Shown piece after piece: positions 33,305 to 43,689 of a DNA stretch of 52,332 nt (positions are counted from its first letter, which is position 1; each line of letters begins with the position of its first letter). The position numbers were made by a program, and so were the translations under genes. Source of the DNA: Comamonadaceae bacterium. GTDB taxonomy: Bacteria; Pseudomonadota; Gammaproteobacteria; Burkholderiales; Burkholderiaceae_C. The stretch lies in assembly GCA_947447975.1 (NCBI GenBank), contig CANFLU010000018.1:1-52332 (forward strand), given 5' to 3'. The notes below the pieces were generated by a model. It had not been told where the DNA came from. It made no database searches and saw only the letters and a program-made list of their open reading frames with translations.

Positions 33305-33742
33305 CTAGGCGCGTGCCGTTTTGCGGTTGGCGCAGTCGGCCTTGGTGCAGCTGGCGTAGAGGCTGAGAGCGTGGTCGGTGATGGCGAAGCCTTTGGCCTT
33401 GGCTACGGCGTTTTGGCGTTTTTCGATTTCGGCGTCGTAAAACTCTTCCACCTGGCCGCAGTCCAGGCACACCAAGTGGTCGTGGTGCTCGCCCTGGTCG
33501 AGTTCAAACACGGATTTGCCGCCTTCAAACTGGCTGCGCTTCAAGATGGCGGCTTGCTCAAACTGGGTCAAGACCCGATAGACGGTGGCCAAGCCTACGT
33601 CGGCGCGCTCTTGTAGCAACACACGGAACACGTCTTCCGCGGACAGATGGCGCTGGCGGCTGCGCTGGAAGACTTCCAATATCTTCAGTCGCGGTACCGT
33701 GGCCTTGAGGCCAGTGCTTTTGAGTTCGTCGATGTTGCTCAT
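33305..33742 (-). CDS. fur: Ferric uptake regulator Fur
   Basis: Iron-responsive transcriptional repressor in the cytoplasm. The 145-residue protein starts [20 protein letters not shown], has the winged-helix DNA-binding part ([19 protein letters not shown]), the metal-binding [16 protein letters not shown] and a second Cys pair CTKADC near the C-terminus. The ATG at 33742 is the family start; the open frame runs upstream to 34057, but that part lies over bamE on the other strand. Divergent from bamE with a 63-bp gap, as in many proteobacteria. Confidence 0.96.
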   Translation of the reverse strand: MSNIDELKSTGLKATVPRLKILEVFQRSRQRHLSAEDVFRVLLQERADVGLATVYRVLTQFEQAAILKRSQFEGGKSVFELDQGEHHDHLVCLDCGQVEEFYDAEIEKRQNAVAKAKGFAITDHALSLYASCTKADCANRKTARA

Positions 33743-33805
33743 AGGTAAAGCGGGCCATACAGGGGCGGGGCTACAATGCCACCATCTTACTGCCGCATCA
33801 AATAC

Positions 33806-34345
33806 ATGATTTTTGTACCCACTTTGCGCCGTTTCGCGGCCCTGTTTGCGTTGGCCAGTGTGCTGTCTTTGGCAGCGGGCTGCGGCAGTTTGGACAAAGC
33901 AAGCAACTCGGTGGCCGGTATTTTGGAGCCCTATCGCATGGAAATTGTGCAGGGCAATGTGGTCAGCCGCGAACAAGTTGCCGCCATTCCAAAAGGAGCC
34001 AGTCGCGCCCAAGTGGCGGCCGTGCTGGGTACGCCTTTGCTTACCAGTGTGTTTCACGCCGACCGCTGGGTCTATGCCTTTAGCTTGTTCCAGCAGGGCA
34101 AGCCTGGGCAGTTACGCCAGGTGACGGTGTATTTCAAAGGCGACACCTTGGACCACATCGATGCCGATAAGCTGCCCACGGAGTCCGAGTTTGTCAGCAG
34201 CTTACGCACCACCGTAGCCCTGCCCGCGGCTCAGCCACTGCAAGCCACTGAACAGGCCTTGGCCAAGTTCCCGGCGCCGGCACCCAAGACCGTTGCCTCG
34301 GCGCCTCCGCCGGCCCGCACCAGTTATCCGCCGCTAGAGCCCTAG
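33806..34345 (+). CDS. bamE: Outer membrane assembly lipoprotein BamE
   Basis: Small lipoprotein of the Bam complex that inserts beta-barrel proteins such as porins. The 179-residue protein has a lipoprotein signal with LSLAAGC (Cys26), then [19 protein letters not shown] and the [13 protein letters not shown] and WVYAFSLF elements of the SmpA/OmlA fold. The C-terminal 50 residues are Pro/Ala-rich and longer than in E. coli. The ATG at 33806 is chosen because the signal peptide begins there. Confidence 0.92.
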   Translation: MIFVPTLRRFAALFALASVLSLAAGCGSLDKASNSVAGILEPYRMEIVQGNVVSREQVAAIPKGASRAQVAAVLGTPLLTSVFHADRWVYAFSLFQQGKPGQLRQVTVYFKGDTLDHIDADKLPTESEFVSSLRTTVALPAAQPLQATEQALAKFPAPAPKTVASAPPPARTSYPPLEP

Positions 34346-34371
34346 ACCCGCCGCCACCTCGAGAGCTACCT

Positions 34372-35175
34372 ATGACGCACGCGATCGCCATTGCCGGTGC
34401 CTCCGGGCGCATGGGCCAGATGCTGGTGGAGGCGGTGCGCGCCGCCCAGGATTGCCATTTAGCCGCAGCGCTGGACCGCTTGGATAGCCCAGCGATCGGT
34501 CAGGACGCCGGCGCCTTTGGTGGGCAGGTCACGGGTGTACGGATTGCGTCGGATATGCAAGCGGGCCTGTCACAAAGCAAATTTTTGATCGATTTCACCC
34601 GACCCGAAGGGACGATGGCGCATCTGGCCGCGTGCCGTCGTCTGGGTGTGGCCATGGTCATCGGAACGACTGGCTTTAGCGAGGCGCAAAAAGCCGACAT
34701 AGCCGAGGCGGCACAAGACATTCCCATCATGCTCGCGCCCAATATGAGCGTGGGCGTGAACGTGACCCTGAAGTTGCTAGAGCTAGCCGCCAAGGCCCTG
34801 ACCACGGGCTACGACATCGAGATCATCGAGGCGCACCACCGCCACAAAGTAGACGCGCCTTCGGGCACTGCCTTGAAGATGGGTGAGGTGATCGCCCAGG
34901 CGCAGGGCCGCCAATTGGCCGATTGCGCGGTGTACACGCGCGAAGGCATTACCGGCGAGCGCGACCCTTCCAGCATCGGCTTTGCCACCATCCGTGGTGG
35001 CGACATTGTGGGGGACCACACGGTATTGTTTGCCGGTACCGGCGAACGTATTGAAATTAGCCACAAATCATCCAGCCGCGCCACCTATGCCCAGGGTAGC
35101 CTGCGCGCGGTACGTTTTCTGGCCGGCAAGCAACACGGCATGTTCGACATGTTCGACGTGCTGGGCTTGCGCTAG
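34372..35175 (+). CDS. dapB: 4-hydroxy-tetrahydrodipicolinate reductase
   Basis: NAD(P)H-dependent step of lysine and diaminopimelate synthesis. The 267-residue protein has the nucleotide-binding [10 protein letters not shown] (residues 7-16), [13 protein letters not shown], the catalytic [16 protein letters not shown] block and the C-terminal [12 protein letters not shown]. Length is normal. It lies 26 nt after bamE and 13 nt before exbB, probably in one transcript. Confidence 0.97.
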   Translation: MTHAIAIAGASGRMGQMLVEAVRAAQDCHLAAALDRLDSPAIGQDAGAFGGQVTGVRIASDMQAGLSQSKFLIDFTRPEGTMAHLAACRRLGVAMVIGTTGFSEAQKADIAEAAQDIPIMLAPNMSVGVNVTLKLLELAAKALTTGYDIEIIEAHHRHKVDAPSGTALKMGEVIAQAQGRQLADCAVYTREGITGERDPSSIGFATIRGGDIVGDHTVLFAGTGERIEISHKSSSRATYAQGSLRAVRFLAGKQHGMFDMFDVLGLR

Positions 35176-35188
35176 GCCGCCATAGCCT

Positions 35189-35866
35189 ATGTTTGAAGGC
35201 GACGCAGTGCACAAAGCGGTAGCCGCGCTGCTGCTGCTCATGTCCCTGGCCAGTTGGTCGATCATTGTCTGGAAAAGTTTTTTTCTGCGCAGTGCGCTGG
35301 CTGGATTGGAGCGCAGTATTGCGGCCTTTTGGCAGGCGGCCGATCTAGAGCAGGCTTTGCACACCTTGCCCGCGTTTGACCGCGCCGCTTTGCTGATTCC
35401 CCTGATTGAAGCGGGCCGTCGGCAAATGCGCCAAGACGCGCAGCCCCGCCTAGCGGCGCAAGGCGATAGTGCACAGCAATTGACACGCGTGCTGCGCGAT
35501 GCTTTGCAGGCCGGCGTGCGGCGTTTGCAATCGGGCCAAGTCATCTTGGCCAGCGTGGGCTCGATGGCGCCTTTTGTCGGGCTGCTGGGGACCGTGTGGG
35601 GCATTTACGGGGCCTTGGCGACGATTGCCCATGCCGGACAAATCAGCATCGCGCAAGTGGCCGGCCCGGTGGGCGAGTCCTTGATCATGACGGCTGCGGG
35701 CCTGGCTGTGGCCATTCCGGCGGTGCTGGGCTACAACTTGCTGGGGCGGCTGATTGGGCGTATCGAAGCCGATCTGGAGGGCTTCGCCCGCGATGTACGC
35801 GAATTGCTGGTGTACCAAAGCCAGTCGGCAGCCTATCGGCCGGACGGCGCGCGGGACTCAGGCTAA
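35189..35866 (+). CDS. exbB: MotA/TolQ/ExbB proton channel family protein
   Basis: Inner membrane subunit that with ExbD turns the proton gradient into work for TonB- or Tol-type transport. The 225-residue protein has one N-terminal helix (AVAALLLLMSLASWSIIVW), a long cytoplasmic loop, and two C-terminal helices with LASVGSMAPFVGLLGTVWGI and ITAAGLAVAIPA-like sequence (IMTAAGLAVAIPAVLGYN). ExbB rather than TolQ is inferred from the single ExbD partner and lack of tolA/tolB nearby; no tonB is in the window. Confidence 0.85.
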   Translation: MFEGDAVHKAVAALLLLMSLASWSIIVWKSFFLRSALAGLERSIAAFWQAADLEQALHTLPAFDRAALLIPLIEAGRRQMRQDAQPRLAAQGDSAQQLTRVLRDALQAGVRRLQSGQVILASVGSMAPFVGLLGTVWGIYGALATIAHAGQISIAQVAGPVGESLIMTAAGLAVAIPAVLGYNLLGRLIGRIEADLEGFARDVRELLVYQSQSAAYRPDGARDSG

Positions 35867-35870
35867 GGTC

Positions 35871-36290
35871 ATGGCCTTTGGACGCCTTCAAGTCAAGCGC
35901 AGTGATGCGCCAATGAGCGACATCAATATGACGCCGCTGATTGACGTGATGCTGGTCTTGCTGGTGATTTTCATCATTACCGCGCCCATGATGCTCAGCG
36001 CCGTCAAGGTGGACTTGCCTAAGGCCAACACGGCGGCCTCCAGCCAAAGCGACGTGCAAGCCCTGGCAGTGACTATTGACCCTAGCGGCGCGGTTTTTGT
36101 GCAGGAGCAGCGTTTGCAGGGCGATGCCTTGCAGCAGGCCTTGCGACTAGCGGCAGAGCGCAACCCCGCCACCGAGGTGCAGTTGCGCGCCGATGCGGCG
36201 GTGCCCTATGGGCGGGTGGTGGAGTTCATGGCGCTGGCCAATGCGGCGGGTTTGAGCCGCATCGGCTTTGTGACCGAAAAGCCGCATTAA
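35871..36290 (+). CDS. exbD: ExbD/TolR family biopolymer transport protein
   Basis: Partner of the preceding ExbB-like protein. The 139-residue protein has a short N-terminus ending SDINMTPLIDVMLVLLVIFI, which holds the membrane helix and the conserved Asp of the proton path, followed by a periplasmic domain with VQLRADAAVPYGRVVEFMALA. The ATG at 35871 is 4 nt after the exbB stop. Length matches the family. Confidence 0.88.
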   Translation: MAFGRLQVKRSDAPMSDINMTPLIDVMLVLLVIFIITAPMMLSAVKVDLPKANTAASSQSDVQALAVTIDPSGAVFVQEQRLQGDALQQALRLAAERNPATEVQLRADAAVPYGRVVEFMALANAAGLSRIGFVTEKPH

Positions 36291-36387
36291 GTGGTGCAGG
36301 GCTTGGCCTGTGCGCACCTTGGGCCGCCGCTGAAGCCTCGGCGATGTGCGCGCCTAAAATGCCTGTTGCCTGAAAGCCCCAACCCCA

Positions 36388-39090
36388 ATGCAAGACAAGT
36401 ACCAACACTCCGCCATAGAGCAAGCCGCCCGTAGCCATTGGGCGCAGCCTTTGTGGAATGGCCACGAGGCCTACCGCGTTACCGAAGACGCCGGCAAAAA
36501 CAAGTTTTACGCCTGTTCCATGCTGCCCTATCCGAGCGGCAAGTTGCACATGGGCCATGTGCGCAACTACACCATCAATGACATGCTCACGCGCTATTTG
36601 CGCATGAAGGGGTACAACGTCCTGATGCCCATGGGCTGGGATGCATTTGGACTGCCAGCCGAAAACGCAGCCCTGAAAAACGGCGTGCCGCCGGCCAAAT
36701 GGACGTACGAGAACATTGCCCATATGAAGCAGCAGATGCAGGCCATGGGCCTGGCCATCGACTGGAGCCGCGAAGTGGCGACCTGCGACCCGAGCTACTA
36801 CAAATGGAACCAGTGGCTGTTTTTGAAGATGCTGGAAAAAGGTGTGGCCTACCGCAAGACCCAGGTGGTCAATTGGGACCCGGTGGACCAAACGGTGTTG
36901 GCCAATGAGCAAGTGATTGACGGACGCGGCTGGCGCACTGGTGCACTCGTAGAAAAGCGCGAGATACCGGGCTACTACCTCAAGATTACCGACTACGCGC
37001 AAGAGTTGCTCGACCAGGTGCAAACCGGCCTGCCCGGCTGGCCTGAGCGCGTCAAGCTGATGCAGGAAAACTGGATTGGTAAGAGCGAGGGCGTGCGCTT
37101 TGCGTTTCCCCATGCCATCCAAGATGCCAGCGGCACATTGATCGGCGATGGCCGCATGTATGTGTTCACTACGCGGGCCGACACCATCATGGGCGTGACC
37201 TTTTGCGCGGTCGCGCCTGAGCATCCCTTGGCGCAGCATGCGGCTTTAAGCAATCCCGTATTGGCGGCGTTTATCGAAGAATGCAAGGCGGGCGGCACTA
37301 CCGAAGCTGAGTTGGCAGTCAAAGAAAAAGCCGGTATGGATACGGGCCTTACGGTGACACATCCCTTGACCGGGGAAGCGGTGGCACTGTGGGTGGGCAA
37401 CTACGTGTTGATGAGTTATGGCGATGGCGCAGTGATGGGCGTACCTGCGCACGACGAGCGTGATTTTGCGTTTGCCTTGAAATATGGCTTGGCGATTCGG
37501 CAAGTCGTCGCGCTTGCTGCTTCTACTAATTTGGCGTTTGATGCGCGGGTTTGGCAAGACTGGTACGCGGAAAAAGGCGCTGGCATAGCGGTCCAGTCGG
37601 GCAAGTACGACGGCCTGGGCTTTCAGGCTTGTTTAGATGCGGTATCGGCTGATTTGGCCGCGTTGGGCTTGGGCGAGAAAAAGACGACCTGGCGCCTGCG
37701 TGACTGGGGCGTGAGCCGTCAACGCTATTGGGGCACGCCAATTCCCATCATCCATTGCGATGCGCATGGTGCGGTGCCCGTGCCTGAGAAGGATTTGCCG
37801 GTGGTCTTGCCGCTCGATTGCATTCCGGACGGCTCGGGCAATCCGCTGCACAAGCATGCTGGTTTTCATGCGGGCGTGACCTGCCCGGTGTGTGGCAAAG
37901 CGGCGCGGCGCGAAACCGACACCATGGATACCTTTGTCGATTCGAGCTGGTACTACATGCGCTATTGCGACCCGGCCAATAGTGAGGCCATGGTGGCCGA
38001 GGGTGCGGCCTATTGGGCGCCCATGGACCAGTACATTGGCGGTATCGAGCACGCGATATTGCACCTCTTGTACGCGCGTTTTTGGACCAAGGTGATGCGC
38101 GATCTGGGGCTGGTGAAGGTCGATGAGCCGTTTACCAAACTGCTCACCCAAGGCATGGTGCTCAACCACATTTATTCGCGCCGCACCGACAAGGGTGGTA
38201 AAGAGTATTTTTGGCCCCAGGATGTGGAGCATGTGCAGGACGCGGCCGGTAAAGTCATTGGCGCGCGGTTGATCAAAGCGGTGGGTGATTTACCGGTGGG
38301 TACGGCTATCGACTATGAGGGCGTGGGCACCATGTCAAAGTCGAAAAACAATGGCGTAGATCCGCAGGACTTGATCGAAAAATACGGCGCCGACACCGCG
38401 CGGCTGTACACCATGTTCACCTCGCCGCCAGAGGCTACGCTGGAGTGGAACGACGCGGGGGTGGAGGGCAGCTACCGCTTTTTGCGCCGCGTTTGGAATT
38501 TTGGCTATAAGTTGTCTGCACTGGACCTGGCCGCTGGCCACGCCGCGCTGGCTACCGGTGGTGGCTTGGCGGCCGTGGCCTTTTCTAAAGAGGCCAAGGC
38601 CTTGCGTCTGGAAATGCATACGGTGCTCAAGCAGGTGGACTACGACTACCAGCGGATGCAATACAACACCGTGGTCTCGGGCACTATGAAGATGCTCAAT
38701 GCCCTGGAAGACTTCAAAGGGCAGGGCACCGCCGATGGCCTCGTGGCCTTGGCCGAAGGCTTTGGCCTTTTATTGCGGGTGCTCTATCCGGCGACACCCC
38801 ATCTGGCGCATGCGCTGTGGGTGGAACTGGGTTATGCCGCGCAGGGGGGTGATTTGCTTGATGCGGCATGGCCTGCCATAGACGCCAGCGCTTTGGTACA
38901 AGACGAAGTTTCGCTGGTGTTGCAAATCAACGGTAAATTGCGCGGCGCTTTGCTGGTGCCTTCGGACGCGACGCGTGAAGCGATTGAAGCGCTGGCGCTG
39001 CAAAACGCCACTGTGCAAAGTTTTGCCCAAGGCGTCGCGCCTAAAAAGGTTGTGCTTGTGCCCGGGCGTTTGGTCAACGTGGTGCTTTAA
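36388..39090 (+). CDS. leuS: Leucine-tRNA ligase
   Basis: Class I aminoacyl-tRNA synthetase that charges tRNA-Leu. The 900-residue protein has the HIGH-type motif [13 protein letters not shown] (near residue 52), the CP1 editing domain ([14 protein letters not shown] and [10 protein letters not shown]), a zinc-type segment [20 protein letters not shown], the KMSKS motif as [11 protein letters not shown] near residue 649, and the C-terminal anticodon-binding part. Complete. About 100 bp separate it from exbD, with no clear terminator. Confidence 0.98.
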   Translation: MQDKYQHSAIEQAARSHWAQPLWNGHEAYRVTEDAGKNKFYACSMLPYPSGKLHMGHVRNYTINDMLTRYLRMKGYNVLMPMGWDAFGLPAENAALKNGVPPAKWTYENIAHMKQQMQAMGLAIDWSREVATCDPSYYKWNQWLFLKMLEKGVAYRKTQVVNWDPVDQTVLANEQVIDGRGWRTGALVEKREIPGYYLKITDYAQELLDQVQTGLPGWPERVKLMQENWIGKSEGVRFAFPHAIQDASGTLIGDGRMYVFTTRADTIMGVTFCAVAPEHPLAQHAALSNPVLAAFIEECKAGGTTEAELAVKEKAGMDTGLTVTHPLTGEAVALWVGNYVLMSYGDGAVMGVPAHDERDFAFALKYGLAIRQVVALAASTNLAFDARVWQDWYAEKGAGIAVQSGKYDGLGFQACLDAVSADLAALGLGEKKTTWRLRDWGVSRQRYWGTPIPIIHCDAHGAVPVPEKDLPVVLPLDCIPDGSGNPLHKHAGFHAGVTCPVCGKAARRETDTMDTFVDSSWYYMRYCDPANSEAMVAEGAAYWAPMDQYIGGIEHAILHLLYARFWTKVMRDLGLVKVDEPFTKLLTQGMVLNHIYSRRTDKGGKEYFWPQDVEHVQDAAGKVIGARLIKAVGDLPVGTAIDYEGVGTMSKSKNNGVDPQDLIEKYGADTARLYTMFTSPPEATLEWNDAGVEGSYRFLRRVWNFGYKLSALDLAAGHAALATGGGLAAVAFSKEAKALRLEMHTVLKQVDYDYQRMQYNTVVSGTMKMLNALEDFKGQGTADGLVALAEGFGLLLRVLYPATPHLAHALWVELGYAAQGGDLLDAAWPAIDASALVQDEVSLVLQINGKLRGALLVPSDATREAIEALALQNATVQSFAQGVAPKKVVLVPGRLVNVVL

Positions 39091-39104
39091 GCCCCGCGCA
39101 CAGC

Positions 39105-39623
39105 ATGATGCCTACAAGCTATCGCACTTTGATCCTTTGGCTGGCGCTGGCCTTATCGGCCGCGCTGTTGCAGGGCTGCGGTTTTGCCTTGCGCGGGGCG
39201 CCTAACTATGTGTTTGATACGGTGGCGGTCACGCCGGAGCGCTCCGGCGGCGTCGCCGCTGAGTTGTCGCGTTTGCTCGGTGCTCGGATCCGCCCAGCAG
39301 TCACACCCGAGGGCGCTACGGCACCCGATGCACTTATTGAGATCATGAGCGAATCGCGCCAAAAAGTGGTGGTGGGTGTGAATGCCGCTGGGTTGGTGCG
39401 CGAATTTGAGTTGCGCCTGGCGGTGCGGTTTTTGGTACGCACGCCCAAGGGCAAAGTATTGATTGAGCCGACCGATATCCGCCTGGAGCGCACCGTTAGT
39501 TTTAACGAGGCCACGGTGCTGTCCAAAGAAACCGAAGAGGTGATGCTCAACCGCGATATGCAGACCGACGCGGTGCAGCAAATCGTGCGCCGTCTGGCGG
39601 CGATCAAAACCTTGGCGCCCTAG
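39105..39623 (+). CDS. lptE: LPS-assembly lipoprotein LptE
   Basis: Outer membrane lipoprotein that plugs LptD for insertion of lipopolysaccharide. The 172-residue protein has a lipoprotein signal ending LLQGC (Cys25), directly followed by GFALRG, the usual LptE opening, and later RLERTVSFNEATVLSKETEE. Lies between leuS and holA as in many proteobacteria (leuS-lptE-holA). Two adjacent ATG codons at 39105 and 39108 are both possible starts. Confidence 0.92.
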   Translation: MMPTSYRTLILWLALALSAALLQGCGFALRGAPNYVFDTVAVTPERSGGVAAELSRLLGARIRPAVTPEGATAPDALIEIMSESRQKVVVGVNAAGLVREFELRLAVRFLVRTPKGKVLIEPTDIRLERTVSFNEATVLSKETEEVMLNRDMQTDAVQQIVRRLAAIKTLAP

Positions 39624-39635
39624 GGCTGGCGCGCC

Positions 39636-40739
39636 ATGCAATTAGCGCCTTCGCAACTGGGCCGGCATTTGGAGCGCGGGCTCAAAAGCCTGTACACCCT
39701 CCATGGCGATGAGCCGCTCTTGCAACAAGAAGCGCTGGACGCCTTGCGCGCCCATGCGCGCACCCAAGGCTTTACCGAGCGCAGCGCACACATGGTCTCA
39801 GGCGCGCATTTCGATTGGAGCGAAGTGCTGGCCGCTGGTGGCAGCATGAGTTTGTTTGCGGACAAGCAAATCATCGAAATCCGCATTCCCAGCGGCAAAC
39901 CGGGCAAAGAAGGTAGCGTTGCCTTGCAACAAATTGCTGCGCAGGCACAGGGCAACGAGGCGGTACTCACCATGGTGTTGCTGCCGCGTTTGGACAAGGC
40001 CACCAAAGGCACGGCCTGGTTTGGCGCCCTGGAAAACTGCGGCGTGACGCTGCAAGTAGACCCGGTAGAGCGTAAGGACTTGCCGGCTTGGATTGCGCAG
40101 CGTCTGGGCGCCCAAGGCTTGCGGGTGGCCGCGGGCGAGGAAGGGCAGCGTACCTTGCAATTTTTTGCCGACCGGGTGGAAGGCAATTTACTGGCCGCAC
40201 ACCAAGAGGTGCAAAAACTTGCGTTGCTGTTTGCGCCCTCTTCGCAAAGCGACGGCGTGCTGCGCTGGGAGCAGGTGGAGGCTGCGGTGCTTAATGTGGC
40301 GCGCTACGACGTATTCAAGCTGAGCGAAGCGGTGCTGGCCGGGCAGCCACTGCGTGTGCAGCGCATGCTTGAAGGTTTGCAGGCTGAAGGCGAGGCCGAG
40401 GTGTTGGTGCACTACACCCTGGCCGAAGACATTCGCGCTCTTAAGCGCGTGAAAGACGCCATGGCTCAGGGGCGGCCGCTCCCGCTGGCCTTGCGCGAAA
40501 ACCGCATCTGGGGCAACAAAGAGCGCTTGTTTGAGCGCGTGTTGCCGCGCATTAGCGCGCCGCAACTGGCGCAATTGCTGCAAGCTGCGCACACGGTAGA
40601 CGGCATTATCAAAGGCCTCAAACAGCCCGACTGGCCCGCCAGCGGCTGGCAGGCGCTGCACCGACTGGCGCTGGACTTGTGCCGCCTGGCGGCGCCGGCT
40701 AAAGCTACGGCTTCGCGTGCTGCCAATGCGAGCGCCTGA
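39636..40739 (+). CDS. holA: DNA polymerase III delta subunit
   Basis: Clamp-loader subunit that opens the sliding clamp. The 367-residue protein has LYTLHGDEPLLQQEALDALR near its start, the MSLFADKQIIEIRIPSGKPG block, GLRVAAGEEGQ, FFADRVEGNLLAAHQEVQKL and YDVFKLSEAVLAGQ, all typical of HolA. Starts 12 nt after the lptE stop. Slightly longer than the E. coli protein because of an Ala-rich end. Confidence 0.94.
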   Translation: MQLAPSQLGRHLERGLKSLYTLHGDEPLLQQEALDALRAHARTQGFTERSAHMVSGAHFDWSEVLAAGGSMSLFADKQIIEIRIPSGKPGKEGSVALQQIAAQAQGNEAVLTMVLLPRLDKATKGTAWFGALENCGVTLQVDPVERKDLPAWIAQRLGAQGLRVAAGEEGQRTLQFFADRVEGNLLAAHQEVQKLALLFAPSSQSDGVLRWEQVEAAVLNVARYDVFKLSEAVLAGQPLRVQRMLEGLQAEGEAEVLVHYTLAEDIRALKRVKDAMAQGRPLPLALRENRIWGNKERLFERVLPRISAPQLAQLLQAAHTVDGIIKGLKQPDWPASGWQALHRLALDLCRLAAPAKATASRAANASA

Positions 40740-40796
40740 TTTTTTTTGGGGCTTGCGCGGCGGAAACTACACTTGGGCTTCCTTGAAAATTCAGCT

Positions 40797-42083
40797 ATGA
40801 ACACCTCTGTTGCCAACCCCATCGAAACGGCGCACCTGTTGGGCGCGCAGGCCAAGGCGGCGTCCAGCGCCATGGCACGTGCCAGCGCGGCGGACAAAAA
40901 CCGGGCGCTGCTGGCCTTGGCGGCATTGCTCCGGGAAAACACCCAGGCCTTGCAAGCGGACAACGCCAAAGACCTAGAGCGCGCTATGGCCGCCGGCCTG
41001 GCCGCACCGCTGGTGGACCGCTTGCGTTTGACGCCCAAAGTGTTGGAAACCTGCGCCCAGGGCTGCGAGCAATTGGCGGCCATGCCCGAAATCATTGGCG
41101 AGATCAGTGGTCTGCGCCAGCAGCCCAGCGGCATCCGCGTGGGGCAAATGCGCGTGCCCATTGGCGTCTTTGGCATGATTTTCGAGAGCCGTCCCAATGT
41201 CACTATCGAGGCCGCAAGCCTGTCTATCAAAAGTGGAAATGCCTGCATTCTGCGCGGCGGCTCGGAAGCCATTGACTCGAATAAAGCACTGGCCTTGCTG
41301 GTGGGAAAAGCGCTGGCGCAAGCCGGTTTGCCGACCGACGCGGTGCAATTGGTGCAAACCACGGACCGCGCGGTGGTGGGCGAGTTAATCGCCATGCCGC
41401 AGTTCGTGGATGTGATCATCCCGCGCGGGGGCAAAAGCCTGATTGAGCGCATTAGTCGTGAGGCCAAGGTACCGGTGATCAAACACCTGGACGGTAACTG
41501 CCACACCTATGTGGACGACCCCTGCGATATCGCCATGGCAGTGGCCGTCGCGGACAACGCCAAGACCCAAAAATACAGCCCTTGCAACGCCAGCGAAGGG
41601 TTACTCGTGGCGCGCGCAGTGGCGAAAGAATTTTTATCCCAAATTGGCGCTATTTACGCTGCCAAAGGCGTGGAAATGCGCTCTTGCCCCGAGGCCAAGG
41701 CCTTGCTCGCCGACGTGCCCGGCGCCAATGTGCAAGACGCTACCGAGCAGGACTGGTTTGAAGAATACCTGGCGCCCATCATCAGCATCAAAGTGGTCGA
41801 AGGTCTGGACGCGGCGATTGCCCACATCAACCACTATTCCAGCCACCACACCGACGCCATCGTCACCCGAGACCATATGCACGCGCAGCGCTTTTTGCGC
41901 GAGGTCGATTCTTCCAGTGTGATGGTCAATACCAGCACCCGTTTTGCCGACGGCTTCGAATACGGACTGGGCGCTGAAATCGGCATTTCCACTGACAAAT
42001 TCCACGCCCGCGGCCCGGTCGGTATCGAGGGCCTGACATCGCTCAAGTACGTGGTGCTGGGGCAGGGGGAAGTGAGAGCCTAG
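40797..42083 (+). CDS. proA: Glutamate-5-semialdehyde dehydrogenase
   Basis: Reduces glutamyl-5-phosphate to glutamate semialdehyde in proline synthesis. The 428-residue aldehyde-dehydrogenase-fold protein has [32 protein letters not shown], the catalytic Cys in [17 protein letters not shown], and the end [19 protein letters not shown]. The ATG at 40797 begins the family sequence; the open frame extends 17 codons upstream without support. The 161 bases to gshA hold nothing recognisable. Confidence 0.97.
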   Translation: MNTSVANPIETAHLLGAQAKAASSAMARASAADKNRALLALAALLRENTQALQADNAKDLERAMAAGLAAPLVDRLRLTPKVLETCAQGCEQLAAMPEIIGEISGLRQQPSGIRVGQMRVPIGVFGMIFESRPNVTIEAASLSIKSGNACILRGGSEAIDSNKALALLVGKALAQAGLPTDAVQLVQTTDRAVVGELIAMPQFVDVIIPRGGKSLIERISREAKVPVIKHLDGNCHTYVDDPCDIAMAVAVADNAKTQKYSPCNASEGLLVARAVAKEFLSQIGAIYAAKGVEMRSCPEAKALLADVPGANVQDATEQDWFEEYLAPIISIKVVEGLDAAIAHINHYSSHHTDAIVTRDHMHAQRFLREVDSSSVMVNTSTRFADGFEYGLGAEIGISTDKFHARGPVGIEGLTSLKYVVLGQGEVRA

Positions 42084-42244
42084 GTTTTGTCGTCGCAGTT
42101 TGTTGCTAAACGGCCACATGGGAGGATGTTCTCCACGCCATGCCATCGAGTAATAGAGGCACTTGAATTTTTGGACATGTGCACCATATCCATCATGTTG
42201 GCCTGAAATAATCGGCTTTCAAGCTCGCACCAATACTGCCCACT

Positions 42245-43531
42245 ATGGTCCCCCACCTCGTCACCGCCCTGACCGGCCCTATCAATGAGCTGGAGCAACG
42301 CCTGCTCGATACCATGCCGGCGATTGAGCGCTGGTTCCGGTTGGAGTGGATGGAGCACACGCCGCCCTTTTATACCTCGGTAGATGTGCGCAATGCCGGT
42401 TTCAAACTGGCGCCGGTGGACACGGATTTTTATCCCAACGGTTGGAACAACCTCACGCCTGAGATGCTGCCGCTGGCCGTGCAGGCGGCCATGGTGGCGG
42501 TAGAGAAAATTTGCCCCGAGGCGCGCAACCTGCTCATCATCCCCGAGCACAACATTCGCAGTACGTTTTACCTGAGCAACCTGGCACAGCTGCGGCGTAT
42601 ATTCCACATGGCAGGCCTCAATGTGCGCATTGGGTCGATCAGCCCCGAAATCAAGAAAAGCACGGTCATTGAGCTGCCCGGCGGCGAGAGCATTACCTTA
42701 GAGCCGGTATTGCGTAACAAAGGGCGCATTGGCGTCAAGGACTTTGACCCTTGCACCATTTTGCTCAATAACGACCTGGCGGCCGGCATTCCCGGCATCT
42801 TGGAAGACTTGCACCAGCAATACCTGCTGCCGCCCCTGCATGCCAGCTGGGCGGTACGTCGCAAAAGCACGCATTTCGCCTGCTATGAAGAAATCGCGAA
42901 GCGCTTTGGCAAGCTCACCGGCATCGACCCCTGGTTGGTTAACCCTTTGTATGAAAGCTGTGGCGACCTCGATTTGGCCGACCCCCGTGGCCTGTCGGCC
43001 CTGGGTGCGCGGGTGGACTCTACTTTGAGCAAGGTGCGCCGCAAGTACAAGGAATACGGCATCAAGGAGAAGCCTTTTGTTATCGTGAAGGCCGACAACA
43101 GTAACAGCGGCATGGGCTTGATGACAGTGCGCGATGCCAAGCAAGTGCCTGAGCTCGTAGCACGCGCCCAGTCCCTGCAGCCACAGGACAGTGGCTTGCG
43201 CCAGCTCATCGTGCAAGAGGGCGTGCTCACCCACGAGCGTATGAATGACGCGGTGGCTGAACCGGTGGTTTATATGATGGACCGCTATGTGGTGGGCGGC
43301 TTTTACCGCATCCACGCAGATCGCGGTGTGGACGAAAACCTGAGTGCACCCGGCTCTTTGTATGTGCCGCTGGCCTTTGGGCCCAGCACCCAACTGCCGC
43401 AGCTGGGCGTGCGCCCCGGCGCCAGCGAGCCCAACCGCTTTTATATGTACGGCGTCGTAGGCCGCCTGGCGATGCTGGCTGCTAGCTATGAACTGGAAGC
43501 CACGGATCCCTTGGGCGAAGAGGACGATTAG
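42245..43531 (+). CDS. gshA: Glutamate-cysteine ligase, proteobacterial GshA type
   Basis: First step of glutathione synthesis. The 428-residue protein belongs to the glutamate-cysteine ligase family found in beta- and some gammaproteobacteria (first described in Acidithiobacillus), not the E. coli type. Marks are FRLEWMEHTPPFYTSVDVRN, DTDFYPNGWNNL, LLIIPEHNIRSTFYLSNL and an ATP-grasp-like VIVKADNSNSGMGLMTVRD. Start ATG at 42245. gshB lies 3.3 kb downstream, with kup and benE between. Confidence 0.94.
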   Translation: MVPHLVTALTGPINELEQRLLDTMPAIERWFRLEWMEHTPPFYTSVDVRNAGFKLAPVDTDFYPNGWNNLTPEMLPLAVQAAMVAVEKICPEARNLLIIPEHNIRSTFYLSNLAQLRRIFHMAGLNVRIGSISPEIKKSTVIELPGGESITLEPVLRNKGRIGVKDFDPCTILLNNDLAAGIPGILEDLHQQYLLPPLHASWAVRRKSTHFACYEEIAKRFGKLTGIDPWLVNPLYESCGDLDLADPRGLSALGARVDSTLSKVRRKYKEYGIKEKPFVIVKADNSNSGMGLMTVRDAKQVPELVARAQSLQPQDSGLRQLIVQEGVLTHERMNDAVAEPVVYMMDRYVVGGFYRIHADRGVDENLSAPGSLYVPLAFGPSTQLPQLGVRPGASEPNRFYMYGVVGRLAMLAASYELEATDPLGEEDD

Positions 43532-43571
43532 GCCCTGGGCAGGGCGTCCGGCGGGTTACGGCGGCGACTTT

Positions 43572-43592
43572 ATTTGCTGCGTTGCAACAAAT
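43572..43592. repeat. Imperfect palindrome between gshA and kup
   Basis: ATTTGCTGC-GTT-GCAACAAAT has 9-base arms with one mismatch. It lies 41 nt after the gshA stop and about 100 nt before kup. It could be an operator or a weak hairpin; there is no T run to make it a terminator. Confidence 0.3.
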
Positions 43593-43689
43593 ATTTTGGT
43601 TTGACCGTGCCCAGCGGGTCGAAAACGGGTTTTGCCGTAGCACAATGGCGCTCCCCGCGACAACCGAATCCGCGCCGCTGTAGTGGCCG

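Noticed and set aside
36226..37239. 337-codon open frame on the minus strand
   Set aside because: Antisense to exbD and the start of leuS, both clearly real.
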